A stretch of DNA of 13,222 nucleotides from contig JABEVH010000150.1 in assembly GCA_013043915.1 (NCBI GenBank), forward strand, positions 1 through 13,222, in the 5' to 3' direction. A program made the position numbers and the translations under genes. How positions within the stretch are numbered: the stretch's first letter is position 1; each line of letters starts with the position of its first letter. Below the pieces are notes generated by a model. The model was given only the letters and a program-made list of their open reading frames with translations. It was not told where the DNA came from and did not search any database. The stretch comes from Pseudomonadales bacterium. GTDB taxonomy: Bacteria > Pseudomonadota > Gammaproteobacteria > Pseudomonadales > Moraxellaceae. Below, piece by piece: positions 1 to 7,375 of this stretch.

Positions 1-1
1 G

Positions 2-520
2 CTGCGCCAGCATAAGGTATGGATTCCTGAAGGTGACCGATTTTCAGCGACGGCCCTAGGGGCGTTTCGTGTGACACCGGTGCCTTTATCCCTGGGTGAC
101 GTTTTGCCGGGTTTGCAGACAGGTATCATTGATGTGGTTGCGAGTTCCCCTATAGCTGTGTTGGCATTACAGTGGCAAACACAAGTACATCAGATGACGG
201 ATTTACCCATGAGCTACTTTACCGGGGTCATGGTGATTGCAAAGCGTGATTTTGATCGTTTGACCCCGGCAGACCAGGCCGTGGTGCGTTCCGTCATGAC
301 GCAAGCGTTTCATACCTTGGATCAACATAATCGACAGGATAACCTCGCTGCCTATCAAGCCTTGGTCAACCAAGGCATGCATATTGTTCACCCTGATGCA
401 GGCCAGCAGGCGCAGTGGAAGGCAGCTAGTCAACAGGCCATAGCAGTTTTGCTGGCGCAAGGATTGGTCACATCTGCAGGACTGGCCAAGATACGCAGTG
501 CCCTGGCGGCTCATCCATGA
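2..520 (+). CDS. dctP: TRAP transporter substrate-binding protein DctP, C-terminal part
   Basis: This is the 3' part of a periplasmic solute-binding protein of the DctP family, which captures a carboxylate-type substrate and delivers it to the DctQM permease encoded next. The frame is open from the first bases of the window, so the start and signal peptide lie outside it; about 172 residues are visible. Family hallmarks in order are KVWIPEGD, the segment PVPLSLGDVLPGLQTGIIDV, and LALQW, followed by the helical C-terminal lobe. The PVPL...LQTG region is where DctP proteins usually contact substrate. A GTG at 71 falls inside the conserved domain and is not a credible start. The TGA overlaps the dctQ ATG as ATGA at 517-520, which suggests translational coupling. 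The substrate cannot be deduced from this fragment. Confidence 0.92.
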   Translation: MRQHKVWIPEGDRFSATALGAFRVTPVPLSLGDVLPGLQTGIIDVVASSPIAVLALQWQTQVHQMTDLPMSYFTGVMVIAKRDFDRLTPADQAVVRSVMTQAFHTLDQHNRQDNLAAYQALVNQGMHIVHPDAGQQAQWKAASQQAIAVLLAQGLVTSAGLAKIRSALAAHP

Positions 521-999
521 GGATACGAGGTTTGGGGCTACGCTTGCGCCAGCTGGAAAATGCTTTGTTGTTGCTGCTTTTTCTGTTGATGATGGTCGTT
601 GCTGTCTGGCAGATCATTATGCGCCACACGCGTTGGGGCGGTTTAGTTTGGGCTGATGATTTTCTTCGTGTTGAAGTGCTGTGGCTGGCCATGCTGGGGG
701 CGGTGGTGGCATCCAGGGACAGGACGCATCTGGGGCTGGATTTAGCGCGCCGATTCTTGCCTGAACTTCCTCGTCGCTTGGTGGAGCGGCTGGTAGCGGC
801 ATTAACCACCTTGCTAGCTTCCGTGCTGGCTTGGTATTGCTATTTGTTCGTGCATGAAGAAATGGATGCAGGTACGCAAGCATTTGGCAATGTACCTAGC
901 TGGATGGCAGAAGCCATTCTGCCCGTAGGTTTTGGGCTGATTGCCCTGCATTATCTACGACATACCCTCTGGCCAGGGCGTGAGGATAAATTCTCATGA
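517..999 (+). CDS. dctQ: TRAP transporter small permease DctQ
   Basis: This 160-residue inner-membrane protein has four hydrophobic segments, at roughly residues 16-36, 48-66, 88-112 and 126-147, which is the usual DctQ layout. DctQ is the small membrane subunit of TRAP importers. It assembles with DctM and is needed for solute uptake driven by an ion gradient. Identification rests on size, topology, the short loop between helices 2 and 3 with the charged SRDRTHLGLDL stretch, and its position between dctP and dctM. The start is the ATG of an ATGA overlap with dctP; the Shine-Dalgarno sequence is weak (GGCGG), which fits coupled translation. Its own stop overlaps the dctM start in another ATGA. 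Confidence 0.93.
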   Translation: MRIRGLGLRLRQLENALLLLLFLLMMVVAVWQIIMRHTRWGGLVWADDFLRVEVLWLAMLGAVVASRDRTHLGLDLARRFLPELPRRLVERLVAALTTLLASVLAWYCYLFVHEEMDAGTQAFGNVPSWMAEAILPVGFGLIALHYLRHTLWPGREDKFS

Positions 1000-2288
1000 T
1001 GGTTTTGGTTGTCCTCATGTTTCTGTTACTAGCCTTGTTGGGCATGCCCTTGTTTACCCTGCTCTCCGCAGCTGCATTGCTGGGTTTCTACAGTAACGAT
1101 ACGCCTTTGGCGGTTATCGGTACCGAGCTTTACCGCATTACTCAGACCCCCGTGTTGTTGGCTCTCCCTTTGTTTACGGTGGCGGGGTATTTACTGAGTG
1201 AGGGGAACAGTTCCCAACGTTTAGTTAGGGTGACCAAGGCATTGCTTGGGTGGATGCCTGCAGGGTTAGCTATCGTTTCTTTTACCGCCTGTGCTGCCTT
1301 TACGGCATTTACGGGGGCGTCAGGGGTGACTATCGTTGCCCTGGGGGCTTTGCTGTATCCGGCGTTGCGACAATCTGGATATCCTGAATGGTTTTCTCTG
1401 GGGTTGGTGACGACCTCCGGTTGTTTGGGTTTATTGTTGCCCCCCTCCTTGCCTCTCATTCTTTACAGCATCATCGTGCAGCAAATGCCTCAGGGAGCCG
1501 GCGTGTCCATTGAACACATGTTCATGGCCGGATTATTGCCATCGTTGGTGTTTATCATTTTGTTATCCTTGTTCGGCCTGATGGTGATTAGAAAGCAGTC
1601 CCTGCCGACGCAGCCCTTCTCATGGAAGGAATTAGGCGAGGCGTTATGGGAGGCTCGTTTTGAACTGCCATTACCGCTGGTGGTCCTGGGTGGTATTTAC
1701 GGAGGACTTTTTGCTGTCAGCGAAGCAGCTGCCGTGACGGCCCTGTATGCACTGGTGGTAGAGGTTGTGATATATCGTGATATATCCTGGCAGCGCCTGC
1801 CCAAGCTGGCTCGAGAGGCAGGTGTTATGATTGGCGGGTTATTGCTGGTTTTGGCGTGCGCTATGGCGTTTACCAATTGGCTTATCGATCAGGAAGTTCC
1901 GGGGCGTTTATTTGCCTTGGTGCGCGCACATGTGCATAGCCGTTATACCTTCCTGCTACTGCTTAATATCATGTTATTGGTGCTTGGGGCGTTTCTTGAT
2001 ATATTCTCCTCTCTCGTCATTATGGTGCCGCTATTGCTGCCCATGGCCGTGGGTTATGGTATTAACCCGGTGCATCTGGGTATCGTGTTTTTAGCCAATA
2101 TGCAGATAGGCTACTTGATGCCCCCAATAGGTATGGATCTTTATATTGCCAGCTACCGCTTTAAACGACCTATCATTGATCTGGTTCGAGCAACGTGGCC
2201 TTTCATGCTGGTTTTGCTGTGCGGCGTGCTTATTTTGACTTATGTGCCCTGGCTGAGTCTGGGCTTGATCAGTGGTCAGCATCATTAA
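996..2288 (+). CDS. dctM: TRAP transporter large permease DctM
   Basis: This is the 430-residue channel subunit of the TRAP importer, in the normal size range for DctM, with about a dozen hydrophobic helices along its whole length. Diagnostic stretches are TGASGVTIVALGALLYP (about residues 105-121) and LGLLLPPSLPLILYSI (about 148-163), with a related second half containing LANMQIGYLMPPIGMDLYIA (about 366-385). The repeated glycine/proline-rich re-entrant loops are typical of the DctM/ion transporter superfamily. TGAGGA at 981-986 gives a good ribosome binding site 9 nt before the ATG at 996; a second ATG at 999 is also possible. The dctPQM genes form one coupled operon and this is its last gene; a different gene type begins 75 bases further on. 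Confidence 0.95.
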   Translation: MMVLVVLMFLLLALLGMPLFTLLSAAALLGFYSNDTPLAVIGTELYRITQTPVLLALPLFTVAGYLLSEGNSSQRLVRVTKALLGWMPAGLAIVSFTACAAFTAFTGASGVTIVALGALLYPALRQSGYPEWFSLGLVTTSGCLGLLLPPSLPLILYSIIVQQMPQGAGVSIEHMFMAGLLPSLVFIILLSLFGLMVIRKQSLPTQPFSWKELGEALWEARFELPLPLVVLGGIYGGLFAVSEAAAVTALYALVVEVVIYRDISWQRLPKLAREAGVMIGGLLLVLACAMAFTNWLIDQEVPGRLFALVRAHVHSRYTFLLLLNIMLLVLGAFLDIFSSLVIMVPLLLPMAVGYGINPVHLGIVFLANMQIGYLMPPIGMDLYIASYRFKRPIIDLVRATWPFMLVLLCGVLILTYVPWLSLGLISGQHH

Positions 2289-2289
2289 A

Positions 2290-2318
2290 ATGCCATGTGT
2301 GCATGGTATGATCATGGC
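2290..2318. repeat. Inverted repeats just after dctM
   Basis: ATGCCATG (2290-2297) and CATGGTAT (2302-2309) can form an 8-bp hairpin with one G-U pair and a TGTG loop, directly after the dctM stop. A second CATGGC at 2313-2318 could pair with GCCATG (2292-2297) instead, so two exclusive folds are possible. There is no T-run, so this is not a classical terminator. The repeats overlap the candidate pncC -10 element and could be an operator or a weak transcript-end structure. This is structure seen in the sequence; the role is inference. Confidence 0.4.
2304..2312 (+). promoter_or_regulatory. Candidate extended -10 promoter for pncC
   Basis: TGGTATGAT contains a TG extension followed by TATGAT (5 of 6 matches to TATAAT). 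It lies about 50 bases before the pncC ATG. No good -35 box is seen at the right distance, as expected for an extended -10 promoter. It overlaps the inverted repeats after dctM. It would give pncC, and possibly recA by read-through, a start independent of the TRAP operon. Confidence 0.4.
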
Positions 2319-2362
2319 TATGGTAATGAGCAGTTATCGATGCCGAAGGGTAAAGATCTTTC

Positions 2363-2860
2363 ATGCACCATGAACTTATCTGTCTGGCTGAGGACCTCGG
2401 TCGTGAATTGCTGGCAGGGGGTGGCGTTTTGACCACCGCCGAGTCATGTACGGGGGGGTTGATCAGCGCTGCAGTCACGGCAGTTCCTGGAAGTTCACGC
2501 TGGTTTGCCATGAGCTGGGTTGTTTATGCCAACGAAGCCAAATCACGCTTGCTGGATGTGGATCCGATGCTACTGGAGCAGATGGGTGCAGTGAGCCGCG
2601 AGGTAGTTGCTGCTATGCTGCGTGGTGCGCTGAAGTATGCTCAAGCAGATTTGGCATTGGCAGTCAGCGGCATAGCGGGGCCGGAAGGTGGTACGCAGCA
2701 AAAGCCGGTGGGAACCGTGTGGATTGGAGCGATGCGGCGTGATCAGGTCGAGATCATTACCTTGAACCGATTCGAAGGAGATCGCCAAGCTGTTCGTCAT
2801 CAAACGGTAGCCATGGCCTTGCAGCAAGGCAGGGCGTGTTGGGCCGTTGCTGAAGTGTAA
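2363..2860 (+). CDS. pncC: Nicotinamide-nucleotide amidase (CinA C-terminal domain family)
   Basis: This 165-residue stand-alone CinA C-terminal domain is the size of the proteobacterial PncC enzyme. PncC hydrolyses nicotinamide mononucleotide to nicotinate mononucleotide and ammonia, recycling NMN made by NAD-dependent DNA ligase and other pathways in the cytoplasm. Conserved motifs are AESCTGG at residues 26-32, VVYANEAK at 53-60, GAVS at 75-78, SGIAGPEGG at 102-110 and KPVGTVW at 114-120. Ser28 and Lys60 are the likely catalytic Ser/Lys pair of the family. The ribosome binding site is weak (AAGGG about 12 nt upstream). No molybdopterin-binding N-terminal domain is present, so this is not a full-length CinA. 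The gene stands directly before recA, a common arrangement, and its TAA stop overlaps the LexA box of recA. Confidence 0.93.
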   Translation: MHHELICLAEDLGRELLAGGGVLTTAESCTGGLISAAVTAVPGSSRWFAMSWVVYANEAKSRLLDVDPMLLEQMGAVSREVVAAMLRGALKYAQADLALAVSGIAGPEGGTQQKPVGTVWIGAMRRDQVEIITLNRFEGDRQAVRHQTVAMALQQGRACWAVAEV

Positions 2861-2878
2861 CTGTACAGATTAACAGTT
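2859..2878. promoter_or_regulatory. LexA (SOS) box of recA
   Basis: The 20 bases AACTGTACAGATTAACAGTT contain an exact CTGT-N8-ACAG core (2861-2876), flanked by AA and TT so that the outer six bases on each side are perfectly symmetric. This matches the LexA consensus of gamma- and betaproteobacteria. The site shares its first two bases with the pncC stop codon and covers the recA -35 box, so bound LexA would block RNA polymerase. It predicts DNA-damage induction of recA and the overlapping recX. Confidence 0.9.
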
Positions 2879-2890
2879 ATCGGTTACTAT
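2862..2890 (+). promoter_or_regulatory. recA promoter
   Basis: TGTACA (2862-2867, 4 of 6 matches to the -35 consensus) and TACTAT (2885-2890, 5 of 6 for -10) are separated by 17 bases. Transcription would start near 2897. The -35 box is inside the LexA operator. The ribosome binding site GAGGA (2911-2915) lies 7 nt before the recA ATG. Confidence 0.65.
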
Positions 2891-2922
2891 GGCCGAAATT
2901 ATGAACCTATGAGGAATCCGTT

Positions 2923-3969
2923 ATGGATGAGAACAAACGCAAGGCTTTAAGTGTGGCGCTTTCCCAGATTGAAAAACAGTTTGGCAAGGGCTCGGTCATG
3001 CGCTTGGGGGATCATCCTGAGACAGGCAATATTCCCGCCATCTCGACGGGGTCTTTGGGGCTAGACATTGCGTTGGGCATCGGGGGATTGCCGCGAGGGC
3101 GTATCGTTGAAATTTACGGTCCGGAATCTTCAGGCAAGACGACATTAACGCTGCAAGTTATCGCCGAGTGTCAACGTCAGGGCGGTACCGCAGCTTTTGT
3201 TGATGCCGAGCATGCCCTGGACCCCGTGTATGCAGCCAAGCTGGGTGTCGATGTCGATAACTTGCTGGTTTCACAGCCTGATACCGGAGAGCAGGCTCTG
3301 GAAATTGCCGATATGCTGGTACGTTCCAACGCCGTAGATATTGTGGTGATCGACTCGGTAGCAGCGCTGACGCCACGGGCTGAAATCGAAGGCGAAATGG
3401 GTGATCAGCATGTAGGGCTGCAAGCCCGTCTTATGTCGCAGGCTCTACGCAAGATTACCGGCAATATCAAACGATCTAATTCGATGGTTATTTTCATTAA
3501 CCAGATTCGTATGAAAATCGGAGTTATGTTTGGTAACCCGGAAACGACAACCGGCGGTAATGCCTTGAAGTTTTATGCCTCGGTGCGTTTAGATATTCGG
3601 CGCACCGGAGCTGTCAAGGATGGCGAAGAAGTGGTGGGCTCAGAAACCCGCGTTAAAGTGGTGAAAAATAAAGTGGCTCCACCCTTCCGCGAAGCCAATT
3701 TTGAGATCCTATACGGCAAGGGCATCAATCATCTCGGGGAAGTGCTGGACTTAGGTGTCAAGGTGGGGGCCGTAGAGAAGTCAGGTGCTTGGTATGCCTA
3801 TCAAGGCAACAAGATAGGCCAGGGTAAGGCTAATGCCTGTAAATACCTGGAAGAGCATGCTGATGTTGCTGCGGATGTTGAAGCTAAAGTGCGTGATAAG
3901 CTGATTGCCGCTGATGTGGTTATGATGTCAGCGTCACAGGATGAAATGGCAGATGAGGCCGACGCCTGA
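2923..3969 (+). CDS. recA: Recombinase RecA
   Basis: RecA forms ATP-dependent filaments on single-stranded DNA, catalyses homologous pairing and strand exchange, and triggers LexA self-cleavage. The protein is 348 residues, close to the 353 of E. coli. It has the N-terminal oligomerisation helix, Walker A GPESSGKT at 66-73, catalytic Glu96 in FVDAEHALD, Walker B VVIDS at 141-145, DNA-binding loop L1 around MGDQHVG (159-165), and the FINQIR and FGNPETTTGGNALKFYASVRLDIRR region with loop L2 (about 191-227). The C-terminal domain ends in the usual acidic tail (DEMADEADA). Nothing is missing. The ATG is fixed by GAGGA at 7 nt. Transcription is predicted from its own LexA-repressed promoter, with recX co-transcribed because it starts inside the recA 3' end. 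Confidence 0.99.
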   Translation: MDENKRKALSVALSQIEKQFGKGSVMRLGDHPETGNIPAISTGSLGLDIALGIGGLPRGRIVEIYGPESSGKTTLTLQVIAECQRQGGTAAFVDAEHALDPVYAAKLGVDVDNLLVSQPDTGEQALEIADMLVRSNAVDIVVIDSVAALTPRAEIEGEMGDQHVGLQARLMSQALRKITGNIKRSNSMVIFINQIRMKIGVMFGNPETTTGGNALKFYASVRLDIRRTGAVKDGEEVVGSETRVKVVKNKVAPPFREANFEILYGKGINHLGEVLDLGVKVGAVEKSGAWYAYQGNKIGQGKANACKYLEEHADVAADVEAKVRDKLIAADVVMMSASQDEMADEADA

Positions 3970-4468
3970 GTTGACGCTGGCTCGTCTTAAGGGACATGCA
4001 GCCGCTTGTCTCGCCGGACGAGAGCTGAGTGCGGAAGAGCTCCGACAAAAGCTGCTCCACTTTGGCGGTGATTCTGATGTGGTGGAGCAAGTGCTTGAGG
4101 AGTTTAGAGTACGTGGCTGGCAAGATGATCATCGTGTCCTTGAGCTACAACAACGTATGGCAGAGCGAAGAGGTTGGGGACCCCTGCGCTTGCGTCAGCA
4201 CTTGCAGAGTAAGGGGCTTGCGCCTGACCTGATTGCAGATGGTTTGCAGGCTCAGGACACAGAGGACTGGATTGAGCGTGGTCTTTCCCTGTTGTTGGTC
4301 CGTTTTTCGTCCCCCCTCTCCCAAGATGATCGCACAGAAGCAAAAATCATGCGTTTTCTGGCATACCGAGGTTATTCCCGAGGCCAGGCCTTACAGGCTA
4401 TAAAACGATGGAAGCTGTTGGTTGCAGAGCAACATCCCTCCGAGTATCTACCCGGCGATCAGGGATAA
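3953..4468 (+). CDS. recX: Regulatory protein RecX
   Basis: RecX binds the RecA filament and limits its extension and recombinase activity. This protein of about 171 residues has the three-helix repeat pattern of the family: RELSAEELRQKLLHFG, VRGWQDDHRVLELQQRMAER, GWGPLRLRQHLQSKGL, and a last repeat ending FLAYRGYSRGQALQAIKRW. The start is uncertain. ATG 3953 has AGGA 11 nt upstream; ATG 3941 in the same frame has AGG directly against it and is less likely. Either start lies inside recA in another frame (overlap 17 or 29 bases), so translation is probably coupled to recA. The 3' end overlaps the convergent folE gene by 21 bases, so no separate terminator fits between them. Confidence 0.93.
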   Translation: MRPTPELTLARLKGHAAACLAGRELSAEELRQKLLHFGGDSDVVEQVLEEFRVRGWQDDHRVLELQQRMAERRGWGPLRLRQHLQSKGLAPDLIADGLQAQDTEDWIERGLSLLLVRFSSPLSQDDRTEAKIMRFLAYRGYSRGQALQAIKRWKLLVAEQHPSEYLPGDQG

Positions 4469-4990
4469 AAACTCCTCACGGGTACGAGCATCATTTCTGA
4501 ATCGACCTAGCATGACCGAAGTTTTCATGATAGATGCTTGTTTTTCCACGCCCCGCATCATCATGCAAAGATGCTTAGCTTCCAGAACGACACCTACGCC
4601 GCGAGCATCGGTCACTGAGCGTATGGCTTCAGCGATTTGCAAAGTAAGGTCTTCCTGAATCTGAAGGCGACGAGCATACATATCGACGATGCGGGCAATT
4701 TTAGATAAGCCGAGAACCTTGCCTGAAGGAAGATAAGCCACATGGGCAGATCCGATGAAAGGAAGCATATGGTGTTCGCATAGCGAGTAAAACTCGATAT
4801 TTTTGACCAACACCATTTCGTCGGTTGTCGAGGGGAAAATGGCATGATTGACCACGGTCTCAAGGTTTTGATGATAACCTTGCGTCAGGTAGCGCATCGC
4901 TTTGGCGGCGCGGCGTGGTGTATCAACCAGTCCTGGGCGGGTTAAATCCTCACCCAGAGCTGAAATGATATCGCTGTATGATTGTTCCAC
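4448..4990 (-). CDS. folE: GTP cyclohydrolase I
   Basis: FolE converts GTP to 7,8-dihydroneopterin triphosphate, the first step of tetrahydrofolate synthesis, as a zinc-dependent cytoplasmic homodecamer. This 180-residue copy carries CEHHMLPF at 71-78, with zinc ligands Cys71 and His74, and AKHLCMMMRG at 138-147 with the third ligand Cys142. The 71-residue spacing between the two cysteines equals that in E. coli. GLSKIARIVDMYARRLQIQE (94-113) is the family core. It is shorter at the N terminus than the 222-residue E. coli enzyme, which is normal for the short class. The start is GTG at 4990, set by GGAGA (4997-5001) six bases before it. The gene lies 36 bases after the hybrid kinase on the same strand. 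A 6-bp inverted repeat (5010-5015 with 5024-5029) covers the kinase stop codon, without a T-run. Confidence 0.97.
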   Translation of the reverse strand: MEQSYSDIISALGEDLTRPGLVDTPRRAAKAMRYLTQGYHQNLETVVNHAIFPSTTDEMVLVKNIEFYSLCEHHMLPFIGSAHVAYLPSGKVLGLSKIARIVDMYARRLQIQEDLTLQIAEAIRSVTDARGVGVVLEAKHLCMMMRGVEKQASIMKTSVMLGRFRNDARTREEFLSLIAG

Positions 4991-5026
4991 GTTACATCTC
5001 CGGACTACGTGAGCTAGAAAACCAGC

Positions 5027-7375
5027 TCATGAATTCGTGGCGAGGCTAAGTTTCTCCTGCAGGGATTGCAGGGTGATAGGTTTAGTCATGTGATCATCCA
5101 TGCCAGCAGCAAGACAGTTCTCACGATGATGCGGCATGGCATGTGCAGTTAATGCAAGTATACGGGCAGGAGGGCGTTGCGTCATCTGTTCAAGTTGACG
5201 AATACGCCGAGTGGCATCATAGCCATCCATGACCGGCATCTCACAATCCATCAGGATGAGATCAACGTGATGAGCCTGAAAATAGCTGACAGCCTGTAAA
5301 CCATTTTCGACAATGGCTGCCTGCAGGCCTAATCGCTTCAGCATGCCAAGGATTACCATCTGGTTGACCTTGTTATCTTCCACAATGAGGATTTTACCCA
5401 CCTTCTCAGCTAGGAGAGGGAGATGGGCTTCCTGAGTTGGTAAGCGGGCAGGTTCAGAGGCTGCATGGAGCTTGATAGTAAACCAAAAGCAGGATCCTGT
5501 TCCTGGTGTGCTGGTCACGCCTATGGTTCCGTTCATGATTTCTGCCAGTTGGCTGCAGATAGCCAAGCCTAGGCCGCTGCCGCCAAATCGCCGCGTGGTG
5601 GAACTGTCTGCTTGATGGAAAAACTGAAATAATCTTGCCTGTACCTCAGGTGAAATACCAATGCCCGTATCTTCAACGTCACAGCGTAGAGATATGTTGT
5701 CGCCACCTAGAGTCTCGGTCCGGACTCTCAACGTGATACGGCCATGCTCGGTGAATTTAAAAGCATTACTAAGTAAGTTAAGCAGGATCTGACGCAAGCG
5801 TAAGGGGTCGCCAAACAAGTGATCAGGCGTAGCCTGATCGATGTTGACAACGATAGGTATTTTTTTATCCCTGCTTTGTGGATTGAAGATAGCCACGCAT
5901 TCCTGCACCAGTTGTCGCGGGTCAAACGAGGTTTCCTCTAAAATCAGTTTTCCACTTTGAATGCGAGAGAAGTCCAGAATATCATTGATGATGGTTAGCA
6001 GGGCCTGGCCGGAATTATAGATGGTATTGACATAGGTTTTTTGCTGTGGGCTTAAGGAGGTTTCGCGCAAAAGTTCAATAATGCCGAGGACACCATTCAT
6101 GGGGGTTCGAATCTCATGACTCATTTTGGCTAAAAATGTGGTTTTAGCTTCATTTTCAGCGCGAGCACTCAGGCTTTCCTTCGAGTTAATCAGAGACTGC
6201 TTATAGAGGGAACGTAAACGCTGTAAGACTAATACGGACATACAGGCATGCTGAAAAACGATGCATGCCTGTAGCAAGCCTAAGCTCGGTGAAGTATGAG
6301 GCAACAGCCCAGTCAGGACTAGCATGTGTTGCCCCATACTTAGGCTGACAGGAATCCAACCCAAGAGCAATATACTGGCTGCCCGGCGCTGGAGTCGTAG
6401 CTGTGTTATGGCAATAAGTAGCCCCGAGGCCATGGCTAAGCTCATGTAAATCAGACAGGCCAAGCCGGGACCTATGCCAAATAGCAGTCCTAAGGTTATG
6501 GCCAGGATGAGAATGAACCCCAAGGGCAGCAAGAATTTAAGCAAGCGTATGGCCCATTGGTGGCTCTGTATCGCAAGGAAATGGGGTAGGCACGACAGGC
6601 CCTGTAGTCCACAAAGTATGGTTAGTATGCTGGCCAGAGGTTGATTAAAGCCCAGCAGGGTGCCCAGCCAACGAAATAGCAACCCCTGGTACTCGGCGGC
6701 CAGAAGCCAGGTCACTGCCTGAAAGGCAAGATAACAGGCCTGTCCCCGCGAGGGCAGGAGGGCAAATAATAGGATGTTGTACAGACCCAAGCCAAGACCT
6801 AGGCCATAGAAGCATCCGGTCCAGGTCTCTCCGTCTATCTCCTCTACAGCGAAATTTTTTAGGCTGCTGATGCGCAAGGGCATCGTCATGGCACTGTCGG
6901 TCTTCACTTTTAGCCAAATATCACAGACGGCATCACTGGATAAGCTGATAGGCAGGGTATAGAAACGGGTTCCCAGAGGACGGTCTGAAAAACTAAAGCG
7001 TGTTCCCATATGCAGATGTTGTGTGGTATCAGGCTGTTGCACATAGGCGTCTATATTTTCTAGGGGGGGAAAGTCAATTTTGACGATCCAGTGTGCTGTG
7101 CTGTCCGAGATATTGTGTAATTTTAGATGAAACCAGCAGAATTTGCCGGTATAACCCAGATTAATGCTGTTACGCACGCCGGAAAGCAGGTTGGGGTCAT
7201 CAGCAGGAGGTGTATCACTATTGAGATCAAAGCAAGCATAATTGACAAACGGTGTGGCATCAAGCGTGCCTGCATCATTCATAAGATCAAGAGTGTCAGC
7301 CCAAGAGTGACATGACGTCATCACGCCAAGCAGCCATAGCAAAATAAACAGACGGCGATGGAGATGACCTAAGAT
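5027..7375 (-). CDS. 7TMR-DISM hybrid sensor histidine kinase
   Basis: This is a membrane sensor kinase of about 782 residues, counted from an ATC start at 7375. In order it has a signal peptide (1-26, ending HSWA), a periplasmic 7TMR-DISM extracellular domain 2 (about 31-176), a seven-helix 7TMR-DISM membrane region (about 184-386), HisKA with phosphoacceptor His420 in KMSHEIRTPMNG, HATPase_c (N box LLSNAFKFT with Asn537, DTGIGI at 569-574, GGSGLGLAI at 598-606), and a C-terminal receiver with Asp667, phosphoacceptor Asp710, Thr743 and Lys765. No DNA-binding or Hpt output is attached, so it should pass phosphate to a separate Hpt protein or regulator. The ligand is unknown; DISM ectodomains resemble carbohydrate-binding folds. 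The usual start choice would be TTG 7342, but that has no ribosome binding site and cuts off the basic part of the signal peptide. It lies between smr and folE on the same strand. Confidence 0.95.
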   Translation of the reverse strand: MLGHLHRRLFILLWLLGVMTSCHSWADTLDLMNDAGTLDATPFVNYACFDLNSDTPPADDPNLLSGVRNSINLGYTGKFCWFHLKLHNISDSTAHWIVKIDFPPLENIDAYVQQPDTTQHLHMGTRFSFSDRPLGTRFYTLPISLSSDAVCDIWLKVKTDSAMTMPLRISSLKNFAVEEIDGETWTGCFYGLGLGLGLYNILLFALLPSRGQACYLAFQAVTWLLAAEYQGLLFRWLGTLLGFNQPLASILTILCGLQGLSCLPHFLAIQSHQWAIRLLKFLLPLGFILILAITLGLLFGIGPGLACLIYMSLAMASGLLIAITQLRLQRRAASILLLGWIPVSLSMGQHMLVLTGLLPHTSPSLGLLQACIVFQHACMSVLVLQRLRSLYKQSLINSKESLSARAENEAKTTFLAKMSHEIRTPMNGVLGIIELLRETSLSPQQKTYVNTIYNSGQALLTIINDILDFSRIQSGKLILEETSFDPRQLVQECVAIFNPQSRDKKIPIVVNIDQATPDHLFGDPLRLRQILLNLLSNAFKFTEHGRITLRVRTETLGGDNISLRCDVEDTGIGISPEVQARLFQFFHQADSSTTRRFGGSGLGLAICSQLAEIMNGTIGVTSTPGTGSCFWFTIKLHAASEPARLPTQEAHLPLLAEKVGKILIVEDNKVNQMVILGMLKRLGLQAAIVENGLQAVSYFQAHHVDLILMDCEMPVMDGYDATRRIRQLEQMTQRPPARILALTAHAMPHHRENCLAAGMDDHMTKPITLQSLQEKLSLATNS

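Noticed and set aside
468..883. Long minus-strand frames opposite dctQ (468-809 and 617-883)
   Set aside because: They are antisense to a clear TRAP permease, have no ribosome binding site and no membrane or domain pattern of their own.
1142..1459. Minus-strand frame of 105 codons opposite dctM
   Set aside because: Lies entirely within a well-conserved part of dctM; composition is that of a mirror frame.
2901..2912. Three-codon frame (ATG AAC CTA TGA) in the recA leader
   Set aside because: Too short to mean anything; its stop merely overlaps the recA ribosome binding site.
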